Assembly: GCF_002563775.1 (NCBI RefSeq)
Contig: NZ_PDJO01000001.1
Span: 1,250,001 to 1,314,000 of the forward strand
Origin: Thioclava sp. ES.031
GTDB lineage: Bacteria; Pseudomonadota; Alphaproteobacteria; Rhodobacterales; Rhodobacteraceae
DNA: 64,000 nucleotides
Direction: 5' to 3'
This document shows positions 17,049 through 25,878 of the stretch, in pieces (position 1 is the stretch's first letter; each line of letters opens with the position of its first letter). Made by a program: the position numbers and the translations under genes. The notes under the pieces were generated by a model. The model was not told the origin of the DNA. It did no database searches and saw only the letters and a list, made by a program, of their open reading frames with translations.

Positions 17049-18299
17049 ATGTCAGCACCCGGAGAAAACCTCCGCATCAATCCCGATCGCCTTTGGGACA
17101 GTCTCATGGAGATGGCCAAGATCGGTCCCGGCGTCGCCGGGGGCAATAATCGCCAGACCCTCACCGATGCGGATGCCGAAGGCCGCGCGCTGTTCCAGAA
17201 ATGGTGCGAAGACGCCGGCATGACGATGGGCGTCGACACGATGGGCAACATGTTCGCGACCCGCGCGGGCGAAGACCCCGATGCGCTGCCGGTCTATATG
17301 GGCAGCCACCTCGACACGCAGCCCACGGGCGGCAAATACGACGGTGTCCTCGGTGTGCTCGGCGCGCTGGAGGCGGTGCGCTCGATGAACGATCTCGGGA
17401 TCAAGACCAAGCACCCGATCGTCGTGACCAACTGGACCAACGAAGAGGGCACGCGCTTCGCTCCGGCGATGCTCGCCTCGGGTGTCTTCGCGGGCATCCA
17501 CACGCAGGACTGGGCCTACGATCGCGAAGACGCAGAAGGCAAGAAGTTCGGCGACGAGCTGAAGCGTGTCGGCTGGGTCGGCGACGAAGAGGTCGGTGCG
17601 CGCAAGATGCATGCGATGTTCGAACTGCATATCGAGCAGGGCCCGATCCTCGAAGCCGAAGGCAAGGATATCGGCGTCGTCACGCATGGGCAGGGCCTCA
17701 GCTGGACGCAGGTGACGATCACCGGCAAGGACGCGCATACCGGCTCCACCCCGATGCCGATGCGCAAGAATGCGGGCCTCGGCATGGCGCGCGTGCTGGA
17801 ACTGGTCGACGAGATCGCCTGGTCGCACAAGCCCCATGCGGTGGGCGCCGCGGGCCATATCGACATCTACCCGAATTCGCGTAACGTGATCCCCGGCAAA
17901 GCCGTGTTCACCGTCGATTTCCGCTCGCCCGATCTGAGCGTGATCGAGGATATGGAAAAACGGCTGCGCGAGGGGGCGAAGAAAATCTGCGACGAGATGG
18001 GCCTTGAGGTGGAATTCGAGAAGACCGGCGGCTTCGACCCCGTCACCTTCGATCCGGCCTGCGTGAGCGCCGTGCGCAGCGCCGCCGAGCGTCTGGGCTA
18101 TTCGCATCGCGACATCATCTCGGGCGCGGGCCACGATGCCTGCTGGATCAACGCGGTCGCGCCGACGGCGATGGTGATGTGCCCCTGCGTCGACGGGCTG
18201 AGCCATAACGAGGCCGAGGATATTTCCAAGGACTGGGCAGGCGCGGGTGCCGATGTGCTGTTCCACGCCGTGCTGGAAACCGCGGAAATCGTAAGCTGA
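17049..18299 (+). CDS. Zn-dependent N-carbamoyl-amino acid hydrolase / beta-ureidopropionase
   Basis: Hydantoinase/carbamoylase-family amidase of the M20 fold. Metal ligands appear in MGSHLDTQPTGGKYDG, TNEEGTRF, ELHIEQGPILE and, near the end, DGLSHNEAED. The likely reaction is N-carbamoyl-beta-alanine to beta-alanine, CO2 and ammonia, the third step of reductive pyrimidine breakdown; an N-carbamoyl-L-amino acid hydrolase role cannot be excluded. I chose the ATG at 17049 (416 residues) because GGGAG lies just upstream. The frame stays open upstream to 16941 but that part covers the operators. First gene of an operon running to the ABC transporter. Confidence 0.93.
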   Translation: MSAPGENLRINPDRLWDSLMEMAKIGPGVAGGNNRQTLTDADAEGRALFQKWCEDAGMTMGVDTMGNMFATRAGEDPDALPVYMGSHLDTQPTGGKYDGVLGVLGALEAVRSMNDLGIKTKHPIVVTNWTNEEGTRFAPAMLASGVFAGIHTQDWAYDREDAEGKKFGDELKRVGWVGDEEVGARKMHAMFELHIEQGPILEAEGKDIGVVTHGQGLSWTQVTITGKDAHTGSTPMPMRKNAGLGMARVLELVDEIAWSHKPHAVGAAGHIDIYPNSRNVIPGKAVFTVDFRSPDLSVIEDMEKRLREGAKKICDEMGLEVEFEKTGGFDPVTFDPACVSAVRSAAERLGYSHRDIISGAGHDACWINAVAPTAMVMCPCVDGLSHNEAEDISKDWAGAGADVLFHAVLETAEIVS

Positions 18300-18310
18300 T
18301 ACGGGCGGAA

Positions 18311-18342
18311 GAGGGGGCGCTGCCCCCTCGGCGCTATGCGCC
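18311..18342 (+). promoter_or_regulatory. Double hairpin between carbamoylase and dihydropyrimidinase genes
   Basis: GAGGGGGC/GCCCCCTC (loop GCT, 18311-18329) is followed directly by GGCGC/GCGCC (loop TAT, 18330-18342), then CACCCCCGGGATATTTG. There is no T run. Sequences of this shape recur in intergenic regions of Rhodobacteraceae; here it may adjust the relative expression of two genes of the same operon by attenuation or RNA processing. Confidence 0.55.
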
Positions 18343-18400
18343 TCACCCCCGGGATATTTGAACCAAATCGAAGGCGGAAGACCTTCGTGGGAGGTAAGCA

Positions 18401-19852
18401 ATGACCAAAGTCATCAAGAACGGAACCATCGTCACCGCCGATCTGACCTACAAGGCGGATGTGCTGATCGACAGCGGCAAGATCATCGAGATCGGCCCGA
18501 ACCTGAAAGGCGACGAAGAGATCGACGCGACCGGCTGCTACGTGATGCCGGGCGGGATCGATCCGCATACCCATCTCGAGATGCCCTTCATGGGCACCTA
18601 TTCGAGCGACGATTTCGAATCCGGCACCCGCGCGGCGCTGGCCGGCGGCACCACGATGGTCGTCGACTTCGCGCTGCCCGCGCCGGGCGAGGGCCTGCTG
18701 GAGGCGCTCAAGCGCTGGGACAACAAATCGACCCGCGCGCATTGCGACTACTCTTTCCACATGGCGATCACCTGGTGGAGCGAGCAGGTCTTCAACGAGA
18801 TGAAGCAAGTTACCGAGCGCGGCATCAACACCTTCAAGCACTTCATGGCCTATAAGGGCGCGCTGATGGTGAACGATGACGAGCTCTATTCGAGCTTCAA
18901 GCGCTGCGCCGAGCTGGGCGCGATCCCGCTGGTCCATGCCGAGAATGGCGATGTCGTGGCAGAGCTGTCCGCGAAGCTGCTGGCCGATGGCAATAACGGC
19001 CCCGAAGGTCACGCCTATTCGCGCCCGCCGCAGGTCGAGGGCGAGGCCACCAACCGCGCGATCATGATCGCCGATATGGCGGGCGTGCCGCTTTATGTCG
19101 TGCACACCTCCTGCGAGGAAAGCCACGAGGCGATCCGCCGCGCCAAGATGCAGGGCAAGCGCGTCTGGGGCGAGCCGCTGATCCAGCACCTCACGCTCGA
19201 TGAGAGCGAGTATTTCGACAAGGATTGGGACCACGCCGCGCGCCGCGTGATGTCGCCGCCCTTCCGCAACAAGCAGCATCAGGACAGCCTCTGGGCTGGT
19301 CTCGCCTCGGGCTCGCTCTCGGTGGTCGCGACCGATCACTGCGCCTTCTCGACCGAGCAGAAGCGCTATGGCGTGGGCGATTTCACCAAGATCCCGAACG
19401 GCACCGGCGGCTTGGAAGACCGGATGCCGATGCTCTGGACCTATGGGGTCGAGACCGGCCGGATCACGATGAACGAATTCGTGGCCGTGACCTCGACCAA
19501 CATCGCGAAGATTCTCAACGTCTATCCGAAGAAGGGCGCGGTTCTGGTTGGTGCGGATGCCGATCTCGTGGTCTGGGATCCGGAGGCGACCAAGACGATC
19601 TCGGCCAAGACCCAGCAATCTGCCATCGATTACAACGTGTTCGAGGGCAAAGAGGTCAAGGGTCTGCCGCGCTACACGCTCAGCCGCGGTGTCGTCGCCT
19701 GGGCCGATGGCAAGATCCAGACGCCCGAGGGCCACGGTGAATTCGTCGCGCGCGATCCAGGCATGCCGGTGACCAAGGCTCTGTCCACCTGGAAAGAGCT
19801 CACCGCGCCGCGTCCGGTCGAACGCAGCGGTATCCCGGCGACCGGGGTATAA
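18401..19852 (+). CDS. hydA: Dihydropyrimidinase (D-hydantoinase)
   Basis: Cyclic amidohydrolase of 483 residues that opens dihydrouracil/dihydrothymine to the N-carbamoyl-beta-amino acid. The metal site is complete: GGIDPHTHLEMPFMGT (HxH), the carbamylated Lys in HFMAYKGALMV, His in LVHAENGD and VVHTSCEES, and Asp in VATDHCAFS. The start follows GGGAGGTAAGCA. It sits between the carbamoylase and the importer genes, the second catabolic step. A hydantoin-specific role is possible, but the neighbouring PreTA favours pyrimidines. Confidence 0.96.
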   Translation: MTKVIKNGTIVTADLTYKADVLIDSGKIIEIGPNLKGDEEIDATGCYVMPGGIDPHTHLEMPFMGTYSSDDFESGTRAALAGGTTMVVDFALPAPGEGLLEALKRWDNKSTRAHCDYSFHMAITWWSEQVFNEMKQVTERGINTFKHFMAYKGALMVNDDELYSSFKRCAELGAIPLVHAENGDVVAELSAKLLADGNNGPEGHAYSRPPQVEGEATNRAIMIADMAGVPLYVVHTSCEESHEAIRRAKMQGKRVWGEPLIQHLTLDESEYFDKDWDHAARRVMSPPFRNKQHQDSLWAGLASGSLSVVATDHCAFSTEQKRYGVGDFTKIPNGTGGLEDRMPMLWTYGVETGRITMNEFVAVTSTNIAKILNVYPKKGAVLVGADADLVVWDPEATKTISAKTQQSAIDYNVFEGKEVKGLPRYTLSRGVVAWADGKIQTPEGHGEFVARDPGMPVTKALSTWKELTAPRPVERSGIPATGV

Positions 19853-19858
19853 GGCTTC

Positions 19859-20281
19859 ATGGCGGCCCCGGTCAGTTCCGGCGTTTTGGAGGCTGCGGTC
19901 TATGTCGAGGATCTCGACGCGACCGAAGCCTTCTACGGCGGGCTGCTGGGGCTCGAGCGGCTAACCCGTCGCGACGGGCGGCATGTCTTTTTCCGCTGTG
20001 GCGACAGCGTGATCCTGACCTTCATCGCTCAGGCCACGCGGGAGCCACCCGACCCGGAGGCGGCGCTGCCCGTTCCACCGCATGGCGCGGTCGGACCGGG
20101 GCATGTATGTCTCGCGGCGGAGGCGGAACAACTGAACGAATGGGAACGACATTTGAGGGACAATAACGTGGAGATTGAGGCCGACTTCTATTGGCCGAAC
20201 GGAGCGCGGTCGATCTACCTGCGCGACCCGGCGGGCAACAGCGTCGAGATTGCGGATAAAACCCTGTGGAGGCGCGGATGA
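19859..20281 (+). CDS. VOC-family protein
   Basis: A small, single-chain glyoxalase-fold protein of 140 residues (VLEAAVYVEDLDATEAFYGG at the start; RSIYLRDPAGNSVEIADK at the end, with the terminal Glu). It lies 6 bp after the dihydropyrimidinase stop, and its stop overlaps the ABC ATPase start (ATGA, 20278-20281), so it is built into the pyrimidine operon. No known step of the pathway needs such a protein; it could act on a toxic aldehyde or on a side product, but this is a guess. Confidence 0.88.
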   Translation: MAAPVSSGVLEAAVYVEDLDATEAFYGGLLGLERLTRRDGRHVFFRCGDSVILTFIAQATREPPDPEAALPVPPHGAVGPGHVCLAAEAEQLNEWERHLRDNNVEIEADFYWPNGARSIYLRDPAGNSVEIADKTLWRRG

Positions 20282-21066
20282 CGGCAGCACCGGTAATTCA
20301 GGCCCGCGGGCTCAATCTGACTTTCCAGACGGGGGACGGTTCGGTTCACGCGCTGAAAGATATCGATCTCGATATCGAGAAGGGCGAATTCGTGAGCTTC
20401 ATCGGCCCTTCGGGCTGCGGCAAGACGACCTTCCTGCGGTGCATCGCGGCACTGGAGACGCCCACGGGCGGCTCGCTCACCGTGAACGGCATCTCGCCGG
20501 AGGAAGCCCGCAAGGCGCGCAGCTACGGCTACGTGTTCCAGGCGGCGGGTCTTTATCCTTGGCGTACGATCGCGGGGAATGTGAAGCTTCCGCTGGAAAT
20601 CATGGGCTATTCCAAGGCGCAGCAGGAAGAGCGTGTTGAAAAAGTGCTCTCGCTCGTCGACCTCGAAGGTTTCGGCAAAAAGTTCCCCTGGCAGCTCTCG
20701 GGCGGCATGCAACAACGCGCCTCGATCGCGCGGGCGCTGGCCTTCGACGCCGAGATCCTGCTGATGGACGAGCCCTTCGGCGCGCTCGACGAGATCGTGC
20801 GCGACAAGCTCAACGAAGAGCTTCTCAAGCTCTGGTCGGCCACCAACAAGACGATCGGCTTCGTGACCCACTCGATCCCGGAAGCGGTCTATCTGTCGAC
20901 CAAGATCGTCGTGATGTCGCCCCGTCCGGGCCGCATCCACGAGGTGATCGAGAGTACGTTGCCGAAAGGGCCGCGTCCGCTCGACATCCGCGACAGCGAG
21001 GAATTCCTGCAGATCGCGCACCGGGTGCGCGAGGGGCTTCGGGCGGGGCATGCCTATGATGAATGA
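20278..21066 (+). CDS. ABC transporter ATP-binding protein (nitrate/taurine/pyrimidine type)
   Basis: A 262-residue ATPase with Walker A GPSGCGKTT, Q-loop region FQAAGLYPWRT, signature LSGGMQQR, Walker B ILLMDEPFGALDE and switch FVTHS. It belongs to the SsuB/TauB/ThiZ-like group. The start ATG is coupled to the preceding gene by ATGA. Together with two permeases and a binding protein downstream it forms an importer, which from position most likely takes up a pyrimidine or pyrimidine derivative. The substrate is inferred from context. Confidence 0.93.
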   Translation: MTAAPVIQARGLNLTFQTGDGSVHALKDIDLDIEKGEFVSFIGPSGCGKTTFLRCIAALETPTGGSLTVNGISPEEARKARSYGYVFQAAGLYPWRTIAGNVKLPLEIMGYSKAQQEERVEKVLSLVDLEGFGKKFPWQLSGGMQQRASIARALAFDAEILLMDEPFGALDEIVRDKLNEELLKLWSATNKTIGFVTHSIPEAVYLSTKIVVMSPRPGRIHEVIESTLPKGPRPLDIRDSEEFLQIAHRVREGLRAGHAYDE

Positions 21067-21160
21067 CCGCATGACCGACACCCGGACCGGGCGGGACTGC
21101 GCGCCGCTCTGGGCCTCGCCAAAGGCGCGTTCGGCCAAGCCGACGTGGAGGGCGGTCTGA
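21056..21160 (+). CDS. Possible 34-residue small ORF coupled to both ABC genes
   Basis: An ORF begins ATGATG inside the last codons of the ATPase gene and ends with TGA at 21158-21160, whose A is the first base of the first permease ATG. It would encode 34 residues (MMNDRMTDTRTGRDCAPLWA and 14 more), hydrophilic and without membrane segment. Double overlap suggests that ribosomes traverse it to reach the permease start. It could be a coupling leader without a functional product. I do not recognise the peptide. Confidence 0.35.
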   Translation: MMNDRMTDTRTGRDCAPLWASPKARSAKPTWRAV

Positions 21161-22023
21161 TGAAGATGATCGCACCCGTTCTGACGGTTCTGGCCGCGAT
21201 CCTGCTGCTTTGGTACGCAGCCACCGTCTGGATGAATTCGCAATGGACCTACGATCAGGCGGCACGCGCCGGTGAAGAGGTCACGTTCTCCGAGCTTGTC
21301 ACCGACACGCTGACCCAGAAACGCCCCGTTCTGCCCGCCCCGCATCAGGTGGCTGTCGGGCTGTGGGAAGGTGTGGCCGGGCAGAAGATCACCTCCAAGC
21401 GCAGCCTCGTCTTCCACGGCTGGATTACGCTCTCGGCGACGCTTGCGGGCTTCGCGCTGGGCACCGGTCTGGGCATTCTGCTGGCGGTGGGCATCACCCA
21501 TAGCCGGGCGATGGACCTGAGCGTGATGCCCTGGGCAATCGCGAGCCAGACGATCCCGATCCTCGCCATCGCGCCGATGGTGATCGTGGTTCTCGCGAGC
21601 CTCGGGATCACCGGGCTGCTGCCCAAGGCGATCATCGCGGCTTACCTGAGCTTCTTCCCCGTGCTCGTCGGCATGGTGAAGGGGCTGCGCGCGCCCGATC
21701 ACATGCAGCTCGATCTGCTGAAGACCTATAATGCGAGCCAGGGCGCGACCTTCTGGAAGCTGCGGCTGCCGTCGTCGATGCCGTACCTCTTCGCCTCGCT
21801 GAAAGTGGGTGTGGCGGCGAGCCTCGTCGGCACGATCGTGGCCGAACTGCCGGCGGGCGCGACCCGCGGGCTGGGCGCGCGGCTTCTGTCGGGCAGCTAT
21901 TACGGGCAGACGGTGCAGATCTGGTCCGCTCTGTTCGCAGCGGCAGCGCTCGCGGCGATCCTCGTGGTGGTGGTCGGCATCATCGAACAAATCACCCTCA
22001 AGCGGATGGGGATGGTGCAATGA
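21160..22023 (+). CDS. ABC transporter permease 1
   Basis: A 287-residue inner-membrane permease of the SsuC/TauC/ThiX type. An N-terminal helix is followed by a periplasmic region with LPAPHQVAVGLWEG and about five further helices; the coupling loop includes DLLKTYNASQGATFWKLRLP, which resembles the EAA motif. The start ATG at 21160 follows GGAGGGCGGTCTG. It overlaps the next permease by ATGA (22020-22023). Two different permeases suggest a heterodimeric channel. Confidence 0.92.
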   Translation: MKMIAPVLTVLAAILLLWYAATVWMNSQWTYDQAARAGEEVTFSELVTDTLTQKRPVLPAPHQVAVGLWEGVAGQKITSKRSLVFHGWITLSATLAGFALGTGLGILLAVGITHSRAMDLSVMPWAIASQTIPILAIAPMVIVVLASLGITGLLPKAIIAAYLSFFPVLVGMVKGLRAPDHMQLDLLKTYNASQGATFWKLRLPSSMPYLFASLKVGVAASLVGTIVAELPAGATRGLGARLLSGSYYGQTVQIWSALFAAAALAAILVVVVGIIEQITLKRMGMVQ

Positions 22024-22868
22024 GCTGGCTTATTTTCGCAATCGTCTTCTGGCTGGCGGCCTGGGCGCTCAATACCTGGCTTGCGCGCCATCACGGCTCG
22101 GAGCGTTGGGCGCGTTTCCTGATCCCGGCTTTGTTCGGCATCACCCTCCTGCTTCTGTGGGAAGGTCTGGTTCGCGGGCTGAATATCAGCCCGGTGATCC
22201 TGCCCGCCCCGAGCCAGATCGCGGCGAGCCTGATGGCCTCGACCGATGTGCTGCGCGAGGATTTCGTGCAGACGATCCTGAAAGGCGCGCTGTCGGGCTA
22301 TATCATCGGCTGCGGCGCGGCGGTGGTGGTGGCGATCCTGATCGACCGCTCGCCCTTCCTGCAACGCGGGCTGCTGCCGATCGGGAATTTCGTCGCGGCC
22401 CTGCCGATCGTCGGGATCGCGCCGATCCTCGTGATGTGGTTCGGCTTCGACTGGCAGTCGAAAGCGGCGGTCGTCGTGGTCATGGTCTTCTTCCCCGTTC
22501 TCGTGAACATGGTGGCGGGTCTGGCGGCCACGAATGCGCTTCAGCGCGACCTGATGGCGACCTATTCCGCAAGCTATTGGCAGGGGCTTTTCAAAATGCG
22601 TCTGCCTGCGGCGATGCCGTTTCTCTTCAACGGGTTGAAGATCGCGACGACACTGGCTTTGATCGGTGCGATCGTTGCCGAATTTTTCGGCAGCCCGACG
22701 AAAGGAATGGGCTTTCGCATCTCGACCGCGGTGGGGCAGCTTGATCTGCCGCTCGTGTGGTCGGAAATTACCGTTGCGGCCCTCGCGGGCTCGGGCTTCT
22801 ATGGGCTTGTCGCCCTGATCGAGAAGCTGGTGACTTTCTGGCACCCGTCGCAACGGGCCCGGACGTAA
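22020..22868 (+). CDS. ABC transporter permease 2
   Basis: A 282-residue permease paralogous to the preceding one: LPAPSQIAASL in the periplasmic region, a hydrophobic core with IVGIAPILVMWFGF, and the EAA-like loop DLMATYSASYWQGLFKMRLP. It is coupled to permease 1 by ATGA overlap. The C-terminal helix ends in a polar tail. Part of the same importer as the ATPase and the binding protein. Confidence 0.92.
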   Translation: MSWLIFAIVFWLAAWALNTWLARHHGSERWARFLIPALFGITLLLLWEGLVRGLNISPVILPAPSQIAASLMASTDVLREDFVQTILKGALSGYIIGCGAAVVVAILIDRSPFLQRGLLPIGNFVAALPIVGIAPILVMWFGFDWQSKAAVVVVMVFFPVLVNMVAGLAATNALQRDLMATYSASYWQGLFKMRLPAAMPFLFNGLKIATTLALIGAIVAEFFGSPTKGMGFRISTAVGQLDLPLVWSEITVAALAGSGFYGLVALIEKLVTFWHPSQRART

Positions 22869-22939
22869 GGGCAAGGAAGAGCCTGAGAAAAACCTAAAAT
22901 CCCGGGCGTAAAGATCCGGGGCCAACAGTGGAGTAAAAG

Positions 22940-23926
22940 ATGAAGAAACTGATCGCAGGGGTGGCCGCAAGCCTCACCATGGCGGGGGCCGCATGGGCCA
23001 ACGAGGACGTAACGCTGCAGCTGAAATGGGTCACGCAGGCCCAGTTCGCGGGCTACTATGTCGCGCTCGACAAGGGCTTCTACGAGGATGCGGGGCTCGA
23101 CGTGACCATCAAGCCGGGCGGCCCCGATATTGGGCCCGAGCAGGTGATCGCAGGCGGTGGCGCGGATGTCATCGTCGACTGGATGCCGGCGGCGCTGGCG
23201 GCCCGCGAGAAAGGGCTGCCGCTCGTGAATATCGCTCAGCCCTTCAAGAAGTCGGGCATGATGCTGACCTGCCTCAAGGAAAGCGGCATCAAGACCCCCG
23301 AGGACTTCCCCGGCCATACGCTGGGCGTGTGGTTCTTCGGCAATGAATACCCGTTCCTGAGCTGGATGAACCATCTCGGCATCTCGACCGAGGGCGGCGA
23401 CGATGGCGTGACCGTGCTCAAGCAGGGCTTCAACGTCGATCCGCTGCTGCAAAAGCAGGCGGCCTGTATCTCGACCATGACCTATAACGAGTATCTGCAG
23501 GTGCTCGAAGCGGGCATTCAGCCCGACCAGCTGGTGACCTTCAAGTATGAAGACGAAGGCGTCGCGACGCTCGAAGACGGCCTTTACGTGCTCGAAGAGA
23601 ACCTCAAGGACCCGGCCTTCGTCGACAAGATGGCGAAATTCGTGAAGGCCTCGATGGAAGGCTGGAAATACGCCGAGGAGCATCCCAAGGAAGCTGCGCA
23701 GATCATTCTCGACAATGACGAGACCGGTGCGCAGACGATGGAGCACCAAGAGGGCATGATGGAAGAGGTCGCCAAGCTGACCGCTGGCTCGAACGGCACG
23801 CTCGACCCCGCCGATTACGAGCGCACCGTCGACGTTCTGATGTCGGGCGGTTCGGACCCGGTCATCACCAAGAAGCCGGAAGGCGCTTGGACCCATGAGG
23901 TGACCGACAAGGCTGGCCTCGAATAA
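22940..23926 (+). CDS. ABC transporter substrate-binding protein (NMT1/THI5-like)
   Basis: Periplasmic binding protein of 328 residues with signal peptide MKKLIAGVAASLTMAGAAWA. The start of the mature chain, LQLKWVTQAQFAGYYVALDK then GFYEDAGL, is the hallmark of the NMT1/THI5-like family, which binds pyrimidine precursors (ThiY), riboflavin (RibY) and related rings. That makes a pyrimidine ligand plausible. It lies 71 bp after permease 2, with a small CCCGG/CCGGG hairpin in the spacer that may allow higher expression of the binding protein. It ends the operon before a strong terminator. Confidence 0.93.
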   Translation: MKKLIAGVAASLTMAGAAWANEDVTLQLKWVTQAQFAGYYVALDKGFYEDAGLDVTIKPGGPDIGPEQVIAGGGADVIVDWMPAALAAREKGLPLVNIAQPFKKSGMMLTCLKESGIKTPEDFPGHTLGVWFFGNEYPFLSWMNHLGISTEGGDDGVTVLKQGFNVDPLLQKQAACISTMTYNEYLQVLEAGIQPDQLVTFKYEDEGVATLEDGLYVLEENLKDPAFVDKMAKFVKASMEGWKYAEEHPKEAAQIILDNDETGAQTMEHQEGMMEEVAKLTAGSNGTLDPADYERTVDVLMSGGSDPVITKKPEGAWTHEVTDKAGLE

Positions 23927-23950
23927 GAGAGACGCTCTCGCGAAACACGA

Positions 23951-23979
23951 AGCCCTCCGGTGCGCCGGGGGGCTTTTTC
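23951..23979 (+). terminator. Terminator ending the pyrimidine ABC operon
   Basis: AGCCCTCCGG and CCGGGGGGCT pair with one G-T wobble around TGCG, followed by five T's. Confidence 0.88.
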
Positions 23980-24034
23980 ATGTTCGGGGTTTCTTAAGAG
24001 GAATCGGTTTTGCTGAGCGGCAGGAGGCATTCGC

Positions 24035-24499
24035 ATGGCCGATCGATCAATGACCGCGCAACGTGCGCGAGCCCGCGCACGGGCCCGCAGGCGCCAGCAG
24101 CGCACACACCCGGCCCTGACCGCGTTCTACGCGGTCCTCGTGATCGGGGTTGCCGGTGGACTGTTCTTCCTTGCCTGGAAAAGCCAGTTCGCGGCCCCGC
24201 CGAGCTATCTCTTCGACACGCCGACCCAGCCGATCGAGGCGGCCTATTGCCTTGCCGTAGTACGCGGGCTCTCGGGCGGCGGAAGTGGGGGATATATCGC
24301 GCAGGCGCAGGATTTCTGGCTGCAACGCCTACTGAATTTCAGCGGCGATGTCGCGGGCAATATCGCGAAGGGCGAAGACGCGCTCGGGCACCATCTCATT
24401 GGCAGACCCGTGCCAGATCGCCAATGGCTCGTCGACGCGATGGCTGCCTGCTCCAACCGGGCCGTGAATTACGGGGCGCATTTCGGGGCCTTCGATTAG
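24035..24499 (+). CDS. Hypothetical single-pass membrane protein
   Basis: A 154-residue protein with a strongly basic N-terminus (RARARARARRRQQR), one transmembrane helix (about residues 28-47, FYAVLVIGVAGGLFFLAW) and a soluble C-terminal domain with two Cys (AAYCLAV, AACSNRA). The start follows AGGAGG. I do not recognise a family. It is convergent with the MscS gene. Confidence 0.7.
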   Translation: MADRSMTAQRARARARARRRQQRTHPALTAFYAVLVIGVAGGLFFLAWKSQFAAPPSYLFDTPTQPIEAAYCLAVVRGLSGGGSGGYIAQAQDFWLQRLLNFSGDVAGNIAKGEDALGHHLIGRPVPDRQWLVDAMAACSNRAVNYGAHFGAFD

Positions 24500-24543
24500 C
24501 GCCGGGATGCGCAGGCTTCACGCAAGACGGATGGGGCAAGCGC

Positions 24544-25707
24544 TTATGTGGACGGCATCTCGCCGGATCGTGCCTCGGAAGGTGCGGCTTCGCCGGAGGA
24601 CGCGCCGAGGAATGCAGCCTCCGCTGGCGAGAGATCGGCCCGGGTGCGGGGCAGGGCGAGGGGCATCTTGGCCTGAATCCACGCCACCAGCTCCTCGCGG
24701 ATATGGCAGCGCAGATCGAAGGTGCGCGGCCCGTTGCGTGCGGAGGCGAGGATTCGCACCTCCATCACCCGCTCGCGGAAATCGGTCACCTGCAGGGCAA
24801 AGACCTTCCCGTCCCAGAGCGGATCGGCGCGGGTAATCTCTTCGGCCTTCGCGCGGATCGCGGCGACGTCGGCCGTGTGGTCGAGATAGATCATGACAGT
24901 GCCGATCAGATCGGCGCTTTCGCGGGTCCAGTTCTGGAAGGGCTGCTCGATGAAATAGCTCAAGGGCACCACGAGCCGCCGCCAATCCCAGATGCGGATG
25001 ACAACGTAAGTGGATGTGATCTCTTCGACATTGCCCCATTCGCCCTCGACGATCAGCGCATCGTCGATGCGGATCGGCTGGGTCAGGGCAAGCTGGATGC
25101 CTGCGAACAGGTTCTTGAGAACCGGCTGCAGCGCGAGGCCCACGACGATACCCGCGGCCCCGCCCGCCGCCAGAAGCGACACGCCATATTGGCGCACGGC
25201 GGGGAAGGTCATCAGGGCGGCTGCGACCGCGAGGATCACGATCATCACCTTGGCCACGCGCATCAGGATGCGGGTCTGGGTGACGTGCTTGCGCGCCAGC
25301 AGGTTGTCTTCCGCGTCGAGCTTGAAGCGCCGCAGGTGGATCGTCGTCCAGATGTAGAGCGCGGTATAGGCGATCCAGGCGAGGCACAGGATCAGCGCGA
25401 CCAACAGAATATGGGTGATTGCACTGGTGACTGCGGCGCTGGCGGGCGCGAGCCCGTTTGCAAAGCCAAGCGCGGCGATCAGCAGGATCAACCGCATCGG
25501 CTGCGCCCCGCGTGCAACCAGCGAGCGCCAGAACAGATCGCGATCGGCCACCGCGCGGTTGAGCGCTGTGAACAACACCCTAAACAGCAGCAACGCGATC
25601 AGCGCCGCCGTCGCATAGGCGATCAGCGCCACGGCCCAGTCCGGCAGGAATTTCTGTGCCGTATCGATGGCGCTGGCCAGTTCGGTCTCGATCGTCTCGG
25701 GCTCCAT
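24544..25707 (-). CDS. Small-conductance mechanosensitive channel (MscS family)
   Basis: A 387-residue membrane protein with four to five predicted helices, the pore-lining/beta-domain junction GGAAGIVVGLALQPVLKNLF then AGIQLALTQPIRIDD, and the beta domain GEWGNVEEITSTYVVIRIWD. The C-terminal domain is soluble and ends in an acidic Ser/Pro/Glu-rich tail. Channels of this family release solutes on hypo-osmotic shock. No operon partners are evident. Confidence 0.93.
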   Translation of the reverse strand: MEPETIETELASAIDTAQKFLPDWAVALIAYATAALIALLLFRVLFTALNRAVADRDLFWRSLVARGAQPMRLILLIAALGFANGLAPASAAVTSAITHILLVALILCLAWIAYTALYIWTTIHLRRFKLDAEDNLLARKHVTQTRILMRVAKVMIVILAVAAALMTFPAVRQYGVSLLAAGGAAGIVVGLALQPVLKNLFAGIQLALTQPIRIDDALIVEGEWGNVEEITSTYVVIRIWDWRRLVVPLSYFIEQPFQNWTRESADLIGTVMIYLDHTADVAAIRAKAEEITRADPLWDGKVFALQVTDFRERVMEVRILASARNGPRTFDLRCHIREELVAWIQAKMPLALPRTRADLSPAEAAFLGASSGEAAPSEARSGEMPST

Positions 25708-25878
25708 TCGGGTCTCCGCAAATTGCCGCGCGCTATGCTGCGCTGCCGCATTGATGATGGCGCATCGGGCGGAGCTGTCAAATCGGGCCGGAAATTGACG
25801 TCGATCATAGAGCGAACAGGCCGGGAATGTAGAATGACACGTAGGGAAATCGTCCCATGCCGAGAATTGGAGAGAGCC

